DNA from: Paenibacillus flagellatus
Lineage (GTDB): Bacteria > Bacillota > Bacilli > Paenibacillales > NBRC-103111
NCBI RefSeq assembly: GCF_003217775.1
Contig: NZ_QJVJ01000011.1
Location: forward strand, 124,001 to 188,000
DNA length: 64,000 nucleotides
Direction: 5' to 3'
Positions 1 to 8,605 of this stretch are shown one piece after another. A program made the translations under genes and the position numbers. Each line of letters begins with the position of its first letter. Positions within the stretch are counted from its first letter, which is position 1. The notes below the pieces were generated by a model. It ran no database searches and was not told the origin of the DNA. It saw nothing but the letters and a program-made list of their open reading frames with translations.

Positions 1-75
1 TGCAAGCCTCGGAAGCGACGTTTTCTTTATTGTGGGAAGGACTGCTTCGCGGGGACGATTAAGACGAGGTGCACC

Positions 76-1434
76 ATGCATACGAACAACCGCGGCCTCG
101 CGTCGCTGGAAACCGATTCCGTCGGAAAAGTATTCGTCCGTTATTTGATTCCGTCGCTCGTAGGCATGTTCATGATGTCGGTCAACGTCGTCATGGACGG
201 CATTTTCGTCGGGCGCCGGCTCGGGGAGATCGCGCTCGCCGGCGTGAACGTCGCGGTGCCGGTTTTCTCGATCTATATCGCCGTCTCGCTCTGGGTCGGC
301 ATCGGAGGGGCGACGATCTATTCCGAGCATTTGGGGGCCGGGCGGCACAAGGAGGCCCGCTCCGTCTTCACCCATTCGCTCGCGCTCATTTTCGGCTTGA
401 CGCTGCTGCTGGCGGGACTCGCTTTCGCGTTCCGCGAGAAGCTGGCCGTCTTTCTCGGCGCCGATGCGGAGACGATGCCCTATGTCATGGACTATATGAC
501 CGTGCTGCTGGCGGGCGGATTCGCGATTACGGTGCAAAACGCGTTCAGCGTATTCGTCCGCAACGATGGCAACCCGAACTTGTCGATGCTGTCGCTGCTC
601 GTCACCGCCGTCTTCAACGTCGTCTTGAACTACTGGTTTCTGTTCGTGCTCGACTTCGGGGTATCGGGGTCGGCGCTCGCGCTCGTCATCGCCGCCACGC
701 TCGGAGCCGGCACGCTCGCCGCGCATTTTCTGCGCCGGGACGCGACGCTGCGCTTCGTCAAGCCTCGCCTGTCGTGGACGTTGATGAAACGGACGTTCGC
801 CATCGGCTTCCCCAGCTTCCTCGCCGAAGTCGGGATCGCCGTCTTTACGGCCGGATACAACATGGCGATGGCGCATTGGGTCGGAACCGTCGGCGTGTCG
901 GCGTTCTCCGTGCTCAATTACGTGCACAGCGTCATGCTCATGCTGTTCATCGGCATGGGAGCGGCCGTCCAGCCGCCGCTCGGCTATTACCGGGGAGCCG
1001 GTCGTACGGACCGGCAGCGGTCTTTGATCCGCATCGCGGTCGCGACCGCCTTCGGCACCGGATTGGCCGTCCTGCTGATCGGACTGGCGGCCGCGGACGG
1101 CATCGTCTCGCTGTTCGGCATGTTCGCGCCCGAAGTGAGGGCGATGGCCGTCGCCGGCATCCGGCTGTTCTTCATCGCCTACCTGGTTATGGGCGTCAAC
1201 TTCGTCATGATGACCTACTTCCAGACGACCGGGCATGTCAAAATGGCCATCTGGATGACGATCGCCCGGGAAATGCTGCTTATGGCGGCGCTGCTCGCCG
1301 TCCTCCCGCCCGTGTTCGGCACGACCGGCATCTGGCTCGCCATCCCGATCTCCGAGACGATCGTCCTGCTGACCGTATTCGGTTACGTGCGCGGGCGGGC
1401 GCGCTCCGGGCAAACTTCGAGATCCGCCGCTTAG
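76..1434 (+). CDS. MATE family multidrug/metabolite efflux transporter
   Basis: A 452-residue polytopic membrane protein, the usual length for a 12-helix MATE exporter. These proteins use a cation gradient to expel drugs or metabolites. Visible family features are an N-terminal segment with PSLVGMFMMSVNVVMDGIFVGR, where two helices flank the short loop typical of the first MatE repeat, and a second repeat starting near residue 240 (FPSFLAEVGIAVFTAGYNMAMA). The start is preceded by GAGGTG seven bases upstream. A strong terminator follows directly, so it looks monocistronic. The substrate cannot be read from sequence. Confidence 0.9.
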   Translation: MHTNNRGLASLETDSVGKVFVRYLIPSLVGMFMMSVNVVMDGIFVGRRLGEIALAGVNVAVPVFSIYIAVSLWVGIGGATIYSEHLGAGRHKEARSVFTHSLALIFGLTLLLAGLAFAFREKLAVFLGADAETMPYVMDYMTVLLAGGFAITVQNAFSVFVRNDGNPNLSMLSLLVTAVFNVVLNYWFLFVLDFGVSGSALALVIAATLGAGTLAAHFLRRDATLRFVKPRLSWTLMKRTFAIGFPSFLAEVGIAVFTAGYNMAMAHWVGTVGVSAFSVLNYVHSVMLMLFIGMGAAVQPPLGYYRGAGRTDRQRSLIRIAVATAFGTGLAVLLIGLAAADGIVSLFGMFAPEVRAMAVAGIRLFFIAYLVMGVNFVMMTYFQTTGHVKMAIWMTIAREMLLMAALLAVLPPVFGTTGIWLAIPISETIVLLTVFGYVRGRARSGQTSRSAA

Positions 1435-1461
1435 AAGCGGCGTGCTGCGACGCCGCATAGC

Positions 1462-1505
1462 AAACAGACCCGATCATCGACCGTGACGATCGGGTCTGTT
1501 TTTGC
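1462..1505 (+). terminator. Rho-independent terminator after the MATE gene
   Basis: A 14-bp perfect stem (AAACAGACCCGATC, 1462-1475, pairing with 1488-1501) has a 12-base loop and runs into a T-rich tract. It separates the MATE gene from the sigma factor downstream. Confidence 0.85.
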
Positions 1506-1602
1506 GTTCGAAACGGTCTTTCGGCGCGGGTTAGGAAGGATTCGGCGCGGGATGGGCGAATGAATGGATGGAGACTTGAATGAGGACGAGAGGTTGCGGA
1601 CT

Positions 1603-3297
1603 ATGGCGGAAACGTTCGATCGGGAACAGTACGAATTGGTGGAAAAAGCGAGAAACGGCGACGCTGCGTCGTTCGGAGAGCTCGTTCGGCTGCACCGCAG
1701 CCGCATGCTCGGATGGGCGAGCCGCGTCGTGCGCGACCGGGCGACGGCCGAAGACATCGTGCAGGATGCGCTCGTGCAGACGCTTCGAAAGATCGGCCGG
1801 CTCGAGCAGCCGGACAAATTTTTGCCGTGGCTGCGAACGCTCGTCCGCAATCAGGCGCTCATGTCGCTCAGGAGCGGATGGAGCCGCAACGAAACTCCCG
1901 ATCGCTTCGAGGAGGGCGATTCGCCGACATGGTCCTCGCCGGCAGGATGGCATGAGGCCGTTGACGATCCGCAGGCCGAAGCGATCGGGCGGCTCGTCGC
2001 TGAAGATTTGCGCATGCTGCTGTCCCGGTTGTCCCCGCGCGACCGGGCGATCGCGGAATCGCACCTGCTTGGCGGATTATCCGTTCGGGAAGTCGCCGCA
2101 CAGCGGAACATGACGGACGGCGCCGTCTATACGGCCGTTTCCCGCACCCGCAAAAAGTTGGAGGAAGCCCGCTATGAAGACGAAATCGAACGGTACGCGG
2201 CCGCTCGGCGGATAAGTGGGAGGCCGGCCGCCCGGCTTTGCGAACGGGCGCGCCCCTATGCCTTGTCCGGCGCATACGACACGATGGCGGCGATGATGAC
2301 GATGACGGCGGCGGCGGCGGGCCGCCGCAACGTTTCGCTGACGGACGTTATGGGTGCGACCGGGCACGCCTTCCGCATTCAGGTTGCGCCGGACCTCGGC
2401 GTCAGCGGCCCGTACGCGTACGATTGGGCGGATTCGCTCCGACTGGGCTGGCGCGGGCTCGGGTACGACGCCTCCGTTTTCGGCGGGGCGGAGCGGCGTC
2501 TCCGTCGGCCCGACGAGCTCGTGACCGCGATGGACGCCCTGCTCGCTTCCTTGGAACGGGGAGTCCCGGCCGTCGCCTGGAACGTATCCAACACCGAATT
2601 CGGCTTGATCGAAGGGTTCGACGACGGGAAGCGGGCCTGGATCGTGACGGATACGTCGGCAGCGGGCAAAACGCTGCCTTACGCCAAGCTCGGCCGTCTT
2701 CACGATGACGCCGAATGGTTCGCCGCCGTACCGACGGGACGTCTCTCGATCGATCGGGCGGCGCATTGGATCGAACTATTCGAGCGGACGGCCCGCCATA
2801 TGCGCGGGGACGACCATACCGGCACTCGGACGCCCGTCTCGTACGCAATCGCCGGAACGGCCGCGTACCGGCTCTGGATCGATGCGTTCGACCGGCAAGC
2901 GGCGGCCGACGCGCTCGGCGCCGCTTACAACGCGGCCTTCACGTACGAAGCGAGAAAGCACGCGGCGACCTATTTGCTGGCGATGGCCGCGGACGGTTTT
3001 TTGGCCGACGTATGCCCCGCCGCGCTTCCGGCCGTCGCGCATGCGCAAAAGCTGTACGCGAAAGTAGCGGCGCTGTGGGGTAACGTAAGCGGCCTGTTCC
3101 CGCTGCCGTTCGGCGCCGACCCTTCGGCGCCGGGCCCCGCGGATCGGGCGGCCCGGCTGCTGGAGCGCGCATGCGCCGCGGAAGCGGAAGCCGTCGGCGC
3201 CCTCCAAGAAGCGGCTTGGCTGCTTGCGCGCAGGCGGACGGACGGGCGCAACGGCTTTTCATACAATCATTTTCAAAAAAATCAAAAACGGCTGTAA
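1603..3297 (+). CDS. Sigma-70 (ECF-like) RNA polymerase sigma factor fused to a long C-terminal domain
   Basis: About 564 residues. Residues 1-190 carry an ECF sigma region 2 (ASFGELVRLHRSRML, then ATAEDIVQDALVQTLRKI) and a region 4 helix-turn-helix (LSPRDRAIAESHLLGGLSVREVAAQ). After that come about 370 residues not found in ordinary sigma factors. This part contains GATGHAF, AYDWADSLRLGWRGLGY and VPAVAWNVSNTEFGLIEGFDD, which resemble the BtrH-N/C39-peptidase-like family, followed by a helical Ala-rich tail. I saw no obvious catalytic Cys. The start at 1603 (MAETFDREQY) has AGAGG nine bases upstream. An in-frame ATG at 1564 would add 13 residues with a poorer site. No anti-sigma gene is adjacent, so the extension may be the control module; this is inference. 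Confidence 0.75.
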   Translation: MAETFDREQYELVEKARNGDAASFGELVRLHRSRMLGWASRVVRDRATAEDIVQDALVQTLRKIGRLEQPDKFLPWLRTLVRNQALMSLRSGWSRNETPDRFEEGDSPTWSSPAGWHEAVDDPQAEAIGRLVAEDLRMLLSRLSPRDRAIAESHLLGGLSVREVAAQRNMTDGAVYTAVSRTRKKLEEARYEDEIERYAAARRISGRPAARLCERARPYALSGAYDTMAAMMTMTAAAAGRRNVSLTDVMGATGHAFRIQVAPDLGVSGPYAYDWADSLRLGWRGLGYDASVFGGAERRLRRPDELVTAMDALLASLERGVPAVAWNVSNTEFGLIEGFDDGKRAWIVTDTSAAGKTLPYAKLGRLHDDAEWFAAVPTGRLSIDRAAHWIELFERTARHMRGDDHTGTRTPVSYAIAGTAAYRLWIDAFDRQAAADALGAAYNAAFTYEARKHAATYLLAMAADGFLADVCPAALPAVAHAQKLYAKVAALWGNVSGLFPLPFGADPSAPGPADRAARLLERACAAEAEAVGALQEAAWLLARRRTDGRNGFSYNHFQKNQKRL

Positions 3298-3373
3298 GAA
3301 ATCGGCCGGAATCCGCATCATCCATTTCGAAGGCGTCGAAGCCTGAACCTTACCGCCTGGGAGGAATGATGAA

Positions 3374-4807
3374 ATGAGCGAAACGACGACAACGGCTCGG
3401 GAGAAGTCCGGCCATCCGATTACGAACCGGGTCGGAGGCGTGTTCATGCACGTCAGCAACATGGAACGCTCGGTCAACTGGTATCACAAGCTGTTCGGCA
3501 TGCCCGAGCGGTCGAGCGTGACGGACAAGGTGCACGCGCTGGCGATGCAGGGCCAAGGCCTCGTGCTCGACCAGCACGGCTACGACCGCAAGCTTGCGCC
3601 GAAGGACCGGCCGATGCTCATGTTCGACTCGCCCGACGTCCACGCCGCCTACCGGTACCTGCAGCAGATCGGGGTTGCTCCCGAATCGCGGATCGAGGAG
3701 TATCCGGGAATGGCGTTCTTCACGTTCCGCGATCCGGACGGGAATCTGCTGATGGTGTGCGGGAAGCCGGGAAGCCGGGATGGCTTAGGCGGCGACGGTC
3801 CGGGCACAGCGGACGCGAAACAAGAGCCTCTCCGCTATGACGGAGGAGGGTGCGAGCTCGTCGTCAAAGACTCGGCTTATTACGCGGACGCGACCCGCGA
3901 AGGGCTGACATTGACCGGACGCGCCTTCACGGAATCGGCGTTCGCCGTCCCGCTTCGCATCGAAACGTCCGTCCGCCTCGAGGGCGGCTGCCTGCGTCTG
4001 CTGTACGGCAAGCACGGATCGTTGACGTTCAACTACGGCCCGTCCTCCGCGAATGGCACGGGGGAAGAATTTTACGTCAGGCATCCCGCGGTGGACAAAG
4101 ATTTCGGTTACGTCGACAAGGGCGCGATTCCGGTCGGCGAATGGGTCCGCCTCAGCTGGACGATTCGGGAACGGACAATGGAGGTGCGGGTCGACGGCCG
4201 GCTGTTCCACGAACAGGAAGGCTATTACGGAAATTTGATTTCCAAGGCGGGCATCGGCTGCGACAATGGACGCATTACGATGAAGTCGTTCGTCGTCGAA
4301 GCGCTGTCCGAAGAAGAAACGGCGCCCCGCCTCCCGGTGTCGCGGAACGGGACCGCGGCGGACGAGCTTGTACCCGACGCCGCCTGCCACCCCGTCATGA
4401 CTGCCGACGGCTTATGGCTCGGCTACAACGAGGAATGGGGATGCGCCCGGACGAACGCCGCGTATTCGGCCCCGTTCGCGGTGGAAGCGGTCGTCCGCAG
4501 CGACACGAATTCGGTCGTGCTGTACGGCGGATCGTCGGCCCGCGTGAAATTTCATCCGGACGGCTCGCTCAGCTTCCTCGACCCCGTCACGAAAGAAGAG
4601 CTGTGGGCGGAAGGAAAAGGAAGGCTGAGCGGTCGATTCGCGACGGTGCGGTGGGTCGTGGACGACGACCGGACGACGGTTTCCGTCGACGGCGACTGCC
4701 GCTTCGAGCGGGAAGGCGATTATTCGGGCTGCCGGTTTGCGATTGGGCTGGGCGCCGACGTCGGCAGCGCGGTCGTCGTCCGATCCATGGAAGTAGAGGA
4801 GCGATGA
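3374..4807 (+). CDS. VOC (glyoxalase-fold) domain fused to two jelly-roll-like domains
   Basis: 477 residues. Residues 15-135 form a vicinal-oxygen-chelate domain (GGVFMHVSNMERSVNWYHKLFGM through FFTFRDPDGNLLMVCG). Two related beta-rich segments follow (about 160-310 and 335-475), each with a VRLSWTI/VRWVVDD and VRVDGRLFHEQEGYY/VSVDGDCRFEREGDY pattern, as in concanavalin-like (LamG/DUF1080-type) folds. The start has GGGAGG nine bases upstream. The stop overlaps the next ATG (ATGA), which indicates translational coupling with the second VOC gene. No signal peptide is seen, so it is probably cytoplasmic. The substrate is unknown, and the fusion layout is unusual for VOC proteins. Confidence 0.75.
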   Translation: MSETTTTAREKSGHPITNRVGGVFMHVSNMERSVNWYHKLFGMPERSSVTDKVHALAMQGQGLVLDQHGYDRKLAPKDRPMLMFDSPDVHAAYRYLQQIGVAPESRIEEYPGMAFFTFRDPDGNLLMVCGKPGSRDGLGGDGPGTADAKQEPLRYDGGGCELVVKDSAYYADATREGLTLTGRAFTESAFAVPLRIETSVRLEGGCLRLLYGKHGSLTFNYGPSSANGTGEEFYVRHPAVDKDFGYVDKGAIPVGEWVRLSWTIRERTMEVRVDGRLFHEQEGYYGNLISKAGIGCDNGRITMKSFVVEALSEEETAPRLPVSRNGTAADELVPDAACHPVMTADGLWLGYNEEWGCARTNAAYSAPFAVEAVVRSDTNSVVLYGGSSARVKFHPDGSLSFLDPVTKEELWAEGKGRLSGRFATVRWVVDDDRTTVSVDGDCRFEREGDYSGCRFAIGLGADVGSAVVVRSMEVEER

Positions 4808-5583
4808 GGGTCATGGAACGGAAAAGTCCGATTACGCATATTGCCGCCGTATTTTTGCCGGTCCGAGAGCTGGCGCGTTCCGCCGCATGGTGGAGCGATC
4901 TGCTCGATCTGCCTTCGCCCGATGCGCCGGCCGGGGCCGTCTATGCGCTGCCGATTGCCGGGACGGGCCTCATCCTGGATCCGAACCAATACGGCTTCCC
5001 CCACCTCGTCATGTATGGGACCGCCGATATCGACGACGCTTACCGGCTTGCGCGGGAACGGAGCTACGACATTTTCCACAATCTGCAGCGATTTTCGAAT
5101 GTCGCGTATTTCAACGTATTCGATCCGGGCAAACGAAACGGGATCATGATTTGCCAAGGCGACGACGCTGCCGAACCGGCCGCAGCGAGCGGCCGCTGCC
5201 CGATTCGCGCGGAAGTCCGCCGCGTGTTCGCGCATTCGGACGATGTGGACGAGACGGCGCAATGGTACGGCGCGATGCTCGGCTTGGCGCCCGGAGCAAG
5301 GTCGCTTGCCGAAGAGGGGTGCGAGCTGCGGCCGGCGCGGGGCGCCCTGCTGCACATCTTGGATCGCCGCCGCAATCCGATACCGCCGGTTTATTACGGG
5401 AAGCTGGGTGCAAGCGTCGTCGGCCACCCGATGTTCGAGCTGACGACGCCCGATCTCTCGGCCGCCCGCGAATGGGTGGAAGCGAAAGGCGGCGAAATCG
5501 TCGCGACGGATGGCGGCGAAGCCGGCCGTCATTTCTACTTCCGCGATCCGGACGGCAACACGAACCGGGTCGCCGAAGCGTAA
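4804..5583 (+). CDS. Tandem-domain VOC family protein
   Basis: 259 residues with two glyoxalase-fold halves: residues 8-115 (ITHIAAVFLPVRELARSAAWWSDLL through YFNVFDP) and 135-258 (VRRVFAHSDDVDETAQWYGAMLGL through HFYFRDPDGNTNRVAE). Such pairs make one metal-binding barrel in dioxygenases, resistance proteins and uncharacterised enzymes. The start ATG overlaps the stop of the preceding VOC fusion gene, so the two are co-translated and probably work together. A second in-frame ATG lies at 4813. The function is otherwise unassigned. Confidence 0.75.
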   Translation: MRVMERKSPITHIAAVFLPVRELARSAAWWSDLLDLPSPDAPAGAVYALPIAGTGLILDPNQYGFPHLVMYGTADIDDAYRLARERSYDIFHNLQRFSNVAYFNVFDPGKRNGIMICQGDDAAEPAAASGRCPIRAEVRRVFAHSDDVDETAQWYGAMLGLAPGARSLAEEGCELRPARGALLHILDRRRNPIPPVYYGKLGASVVGHPMFELTTPDLSAAREWVEAKGGEIVATDGGEAGRHFYFRDPDGNTNRVAEA

Positions 5584-5587
5584 ACCC

Positions 5588-5635
5588 GAACAGTCCCGAT
5601 CGATCCTTTTAGGACGATCGGGACTGTTCGTTTTA
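5588..5635 (+). terminator. Rho-independent terminator after the VOC pair
   Basis: A perfect 15-bp stem (GAACAGTCCCGATCG, 5588-5602, with 5615-5629) is followed by GTTTT. It lies between the convergent VOC and uronate-isomerase-like genes and may serve both strands. Confidence 0.8.
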
Positions 5636-6907
5636 GTCGGCTGCGGCGACCGGGTTCGGCTTGCCGAGGAAGCGCCAGAACGCCCCGCCGAACAGATCGG
5701 CGACGTCCCGGCGAATTTCTTTTTTCTTGATCCTCCACCCGGTGTCGAGCAGATCGGCGTACTTGTCGTACAGCACGTTCGCGATAATGTCGCGGGAATG
5801 GTCCCACTTGTACAACAGCTGGTCGAGCACCCGGCAGTCGGAATGCTGCGGCGTCACGCTCGTGCCGAGCAGCTCGAACCGCATCCGGGTCATTTCCTCG
5901 ATCAAGCTCGGGTTGTTCAGGAACCACCAGCAGCCGAACACGTGCAGGTTGCGGAACTTGCGGGCGGCGACGGCGAGGCCGTGCTGGTTTTCGCGCGCGA
6001 GCATCGTGCACAAAAACTTGTTGTCCGGATGCAGCGAGCACATTTGCTCCACGGCCCGGACATCGCTCAAGCCGACGCTGTCGCCCGCGTCGCCGAGCGC
6101 CGGATTGACCCGCTTGTTCACGCCGATCATCATCGCGAACGGAATGTCGAATTCGCGGGCGACCGGCAGGATGCATTTCGCGATGATGTCGCCCCTTGCC
6201 GACTGCTCCGGGTAACGGAACGACGGAGGCAGCGACACCGCCATATAGAGCGGATTCATTTTGCGAATCCAGGTGCGCAAAAATTCGCGGATCCCTTCGA
6301 CCGTCTTGTCGGTAACGGCTTGCTCCACGTCGTAGCCCCATTCCTTCAGACGCTCCCACGTCCGCTCCTCCCACTGCATGAGCAGCGGATCGATGCGCAG
6401 GGCGGTGTTGAAGCGCGGATCGATCGAACCGATGTTCTCCCACGCTTGCCGCTCCTCGTCGACGAACGGGTCGTTCGTCATGCAGACGTTGGCCACGTTC
6501 GCCAGCTTGAACACGAGGTCGACGTATTCGCCGGTCGTCTTCGAGGCGAAGAAGGCGCGGTACGACTCCAAATCGCGCGAGCCGACGTCCAGCCCGAGAC
6601 GGCTCAGCACGGTCAGCACGCCTCGGCACGCCTCGCTGTAGGGCGAATGCTCGAGGAACAGCGTCTTCCAGACGAGGTCGGCCTGCTCCCGCTTCGACAT
6701 CGCCCAGAACGTCTCGTACGGCAGATCGGGATGGAAACGCATCGTCTCCGCGACGAGATAATGGTACGTCAGCAGCTCGTCGATCCCCCACAGCAGCAGA
6801 TTGCCGAAATCCTCGGTAAACAGATGGGTGTGAATGTCGGAAATCGGCGTGCTGCGGATCGTCTCGCGGACGTAGGAACGAAGCTCCTCTTTCGTTTGAA
6901 TGGCCAT
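5633..6907 (-). CDS. Uronate isomerase-like (UxaC-family) amidohydrolase-fold protein
   Basis: 424 residues. The N-terminal ISDIHTHLF motif supplies the metal-binding HxH of the amidohydrolase superfamily. Later landmarks are PFVDEERQAWENI, NPLYMAVSLPPSF, PFAMMIGVNKRVNP and HVFGCWWFLNN, which resemble the glucuronate/galacturonate isomerase family. UxaC isomerises galacturonate to tagaturonate. This protein is shorter than classical UxaC (about 470 residues), so the exact substrate is uncertain. It is the last gene of the minus-strand run DeoR regulator, phosphoesterase, uxaE, this gene. Its neighbour UxaE uses the UxaC product, which supports a role in hexuronate catabolism. Confidence 0.75.
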   Translation of the reverse strand: MAIQTKEELRSYVRETIRSTPISDIHTHLFTEDFGNLLLWGIDELLTYHYLVAETMRFHPDLPYETFWAMSKREQADLVWKTLFLEHSPYSEACRGVLTVLSRLGLDVGSRDLESYRAFFASKTTGEYVDLVFKLANVANVCMTNDPFVDEERQAWENIGSIDPRFNTALRIDPLLMQWEERTWERLKEWGYDVEQAVTDKTVEGIREFLRTWIRKMNPLYMAVSLPPSFRYPEQSARGDIIAKCILPVAREFDIPFAMMIGVNKRVNPALGDAGDSVGLSDVRAVEQMCSLHPDNKFLCTMLARENQHGLAVAARKFRNLHVFGCWWFLNNPSLIEEMTRMRFELLGTSVTPQHSDCRVLDQLLYKWDHSRDIIANVLYDKYADLLDTGWRIKKKEIRRDVADLFGGAFWRFLGKPNPVAAAD

Positions 6908-6989
6908 TTCACGCGTCCTTTCCCCGGAATGACGGATATAATGTTAACGTGTGCATGATGTGCATGCTTTCATTGTACACGTCTCCGCC

Positions 6990-8480
6990 TCATTTGCCAA
7001 GAAGCCGAATATGTTTTCCGATATGGGCGACGAGCGCGTCGCGGAACTCCCCTTCATGCCCGGACATCGTCGCGAAAAATTCGTCCTTGAACAACGGCTT
7101 GCCCGTTTCGTCCTTCGCCTGAAGCAGCAGACCGTACGTAATGTGCAGCATTTGCCGCGCGTCGTCGTCGTTCAAATAATCCGGCAGCTCGGCATCGGGC
7201 GTCTCCTCGAGCGGCTTCACCTTGTTCAAGTCGGCCTTCACGTGGTAATACGCCGTCGCTTCGGAGAAACGGTCCCGCGCGTACGCATGCATGCGGCGGT
7301 ACAGCTCCGGATTCGTCTTCGCGACGACGCGCATCGCCTCCAGCCAGTTCGTGCCGGCCGTCTTCAGATGGAACCGCCCCCTCGTATGCGCGCCAATCAT
7401 CGGGAAGACGGTAAACTTGTCGCTGCCGGAATGGAAGCTCAGCTTGTAGCCGAAATGGTCCGCGATCGCCGCATGGATGCGTAGCTCCTCCTCGAACCGG
7501 GCGACGTCGCCGATGTAGTCGATCCCTTTTTGAAACTCGCCGCAAAACCGGGGCGCCATCGAAAACAGCGTTACGCCGCGGTCGTACAGCTCCTGCGCGA
7601 TCAGGAAATGCGAGGCCGGGTCGGTCGGCGTCGCCGTTTCGTCGATCGAGATTTCGAAATCGATCTCGCGTCCCGCCGTCGCGATGTACTTGCGAAAAAC
7701 GTGTTCCATATACTCGATCGCCTTGGCGTAAATGAGCACGTCTTTCGCGAGCGACGATGCGTTGAAGGTGAAGCGGGTGCCGGCCGCTTCGAACGTCCGG
7801 TTCAAGAAACGGCTCTCGTAGCGCTCGCGGACGTCGGCCGGTAGTTGCGCGTAGCGGGCTTGAAGCTCCTCGGCGGACAGTCCGTCGATCGTGTTGTCGA
7901 TATGCTCGGAGCAGTCCAGCGTCAGCATCGTGAAGCCGAGATCGAGCGCCATCGCGATGTCCGACTCGACCTTCAGATGATCGCCGTCGGCGCCGAAGCC
8001 GTCCTTGTACCCTTCCTGAAACGCCGCGTAGCAGGCCGCATCGAGCACTTCCTTGTAGTCGCGCCCGGTCAGGTTCAGCTCGCGGATGCTTTGCTGCGCC
8101 AGCACGGGGCGAATATCCTTGCCGCGCACCGTTTCGATATGGCCGGGGGATGCGATGCCGAGCCGGTCTCCCAAGCCGATCGTGGCGATGCCCGTGCCGA
8201 AGGCGCGAGGCGCGGTCCACGGGAAGAAGCGGTTCAGCGCCAGCCGGTTCGCATGGCTCGCCGGGCACAGCTTCGCGCCTTCGAGCCCGTCCGGCGTCTC
8301 GCCTTCCAGCGCGTCGTATAGCGTGCCCGAGCCTTCGGCGAGCAGCAGCTTGCGCCCGTCCTTCTTGATCATAAGCAGCGAGACGTCTTCGTGCCGCGCG
8401 AGCGACCGCTCGTACGTCTCGACGTCGGCGCCGCCGGCTTTCAGCTTGTCGATTACGGATTGAAGCGTTTGCAGGGGCAT
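6990..8480 (-). CDS. uxaE: Tagaturonate epimerase family protein (UxaE)
   Basis: 496 residues, full length for the tagaturonate epimerase family. UxaE converts D-tagaturonate to D-fructuronate, linking galacturonate to the glucuronate branch without tagaturonate reductase and altronate steps. Recognisable stretches are FGTGIATIGLGDRLGIASPGH, DGFGADGDHLKVESDI, LDCSEHIDN, FEISIDETATPTDP and LSFHSGSDKFTVFP, with several conserved His/Asp/Glu residues suited to metal binding. The start follows AGGAGG with a ten-base spacer. It lies 82 bp upstream of the isomerase-like gene and downstream of the phosphoesterase. Confidence 0.85.
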   Translation of the reverse strand: MPLQTLQSVIDKLKAGGADVETYERSLARHEDVSLLMIKKDGRKLLLAEGSGTLYDALEGETPDGLEGAKLCPASHANRLALNRFFPWTAPRAFGTGIATIGLGDRLGIASPGHIETVRGKDIRPVLAQQSIRELNLTGRDYKEVLDAACYAAFQEGYKDGFGADGDHLKVESDIAMALDLGFTMLTLDCSEHIDNTIDGLSAEELQARYAQLPADVRERYESRFLNRTFEAAGTRFTFNASSLAKDVLIYAKAIEYMEHVFRKYIATAGREIDFEISIDETATPTDPASHFLIAQELYDRGVTLFSMAPRFCGEFQKGIDYIGDVARFEEELRIHAAIADHFGYKLSFHSGSDKFTVFPMIGAHTRGRFHLKTAGTNWLEAMRVVAKTNPELYRRMHAYARDRFSEATAYYHVKADLNKVKPLEETPDAELPDYLNDDDARQMLHITYGLLLQAKDETGKPLFKDEFFATMSGHEGEFRDALVAHIGKHIRLLGK

Positions 8481-8605
8481 GGTTCGTAAACCTCCTAGAG
8501 GGGCTTTTGGTCCGGAGTTACCGGCGTTAGCCCCATCTTAGCGCAAATTCCGTCGTCTTTCTGTTCATTTTTTGCTATAAAACAGGATAAGTACGCAAAT
8601 TTTGC

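Noticed and set aside
3850-5583. A 577-codon frame beginning inside the first VOC gene
   Set aside because: Its first part is out-of-frame noise; only the part after 4804 is real and is annotated as the tandem VOC gene.
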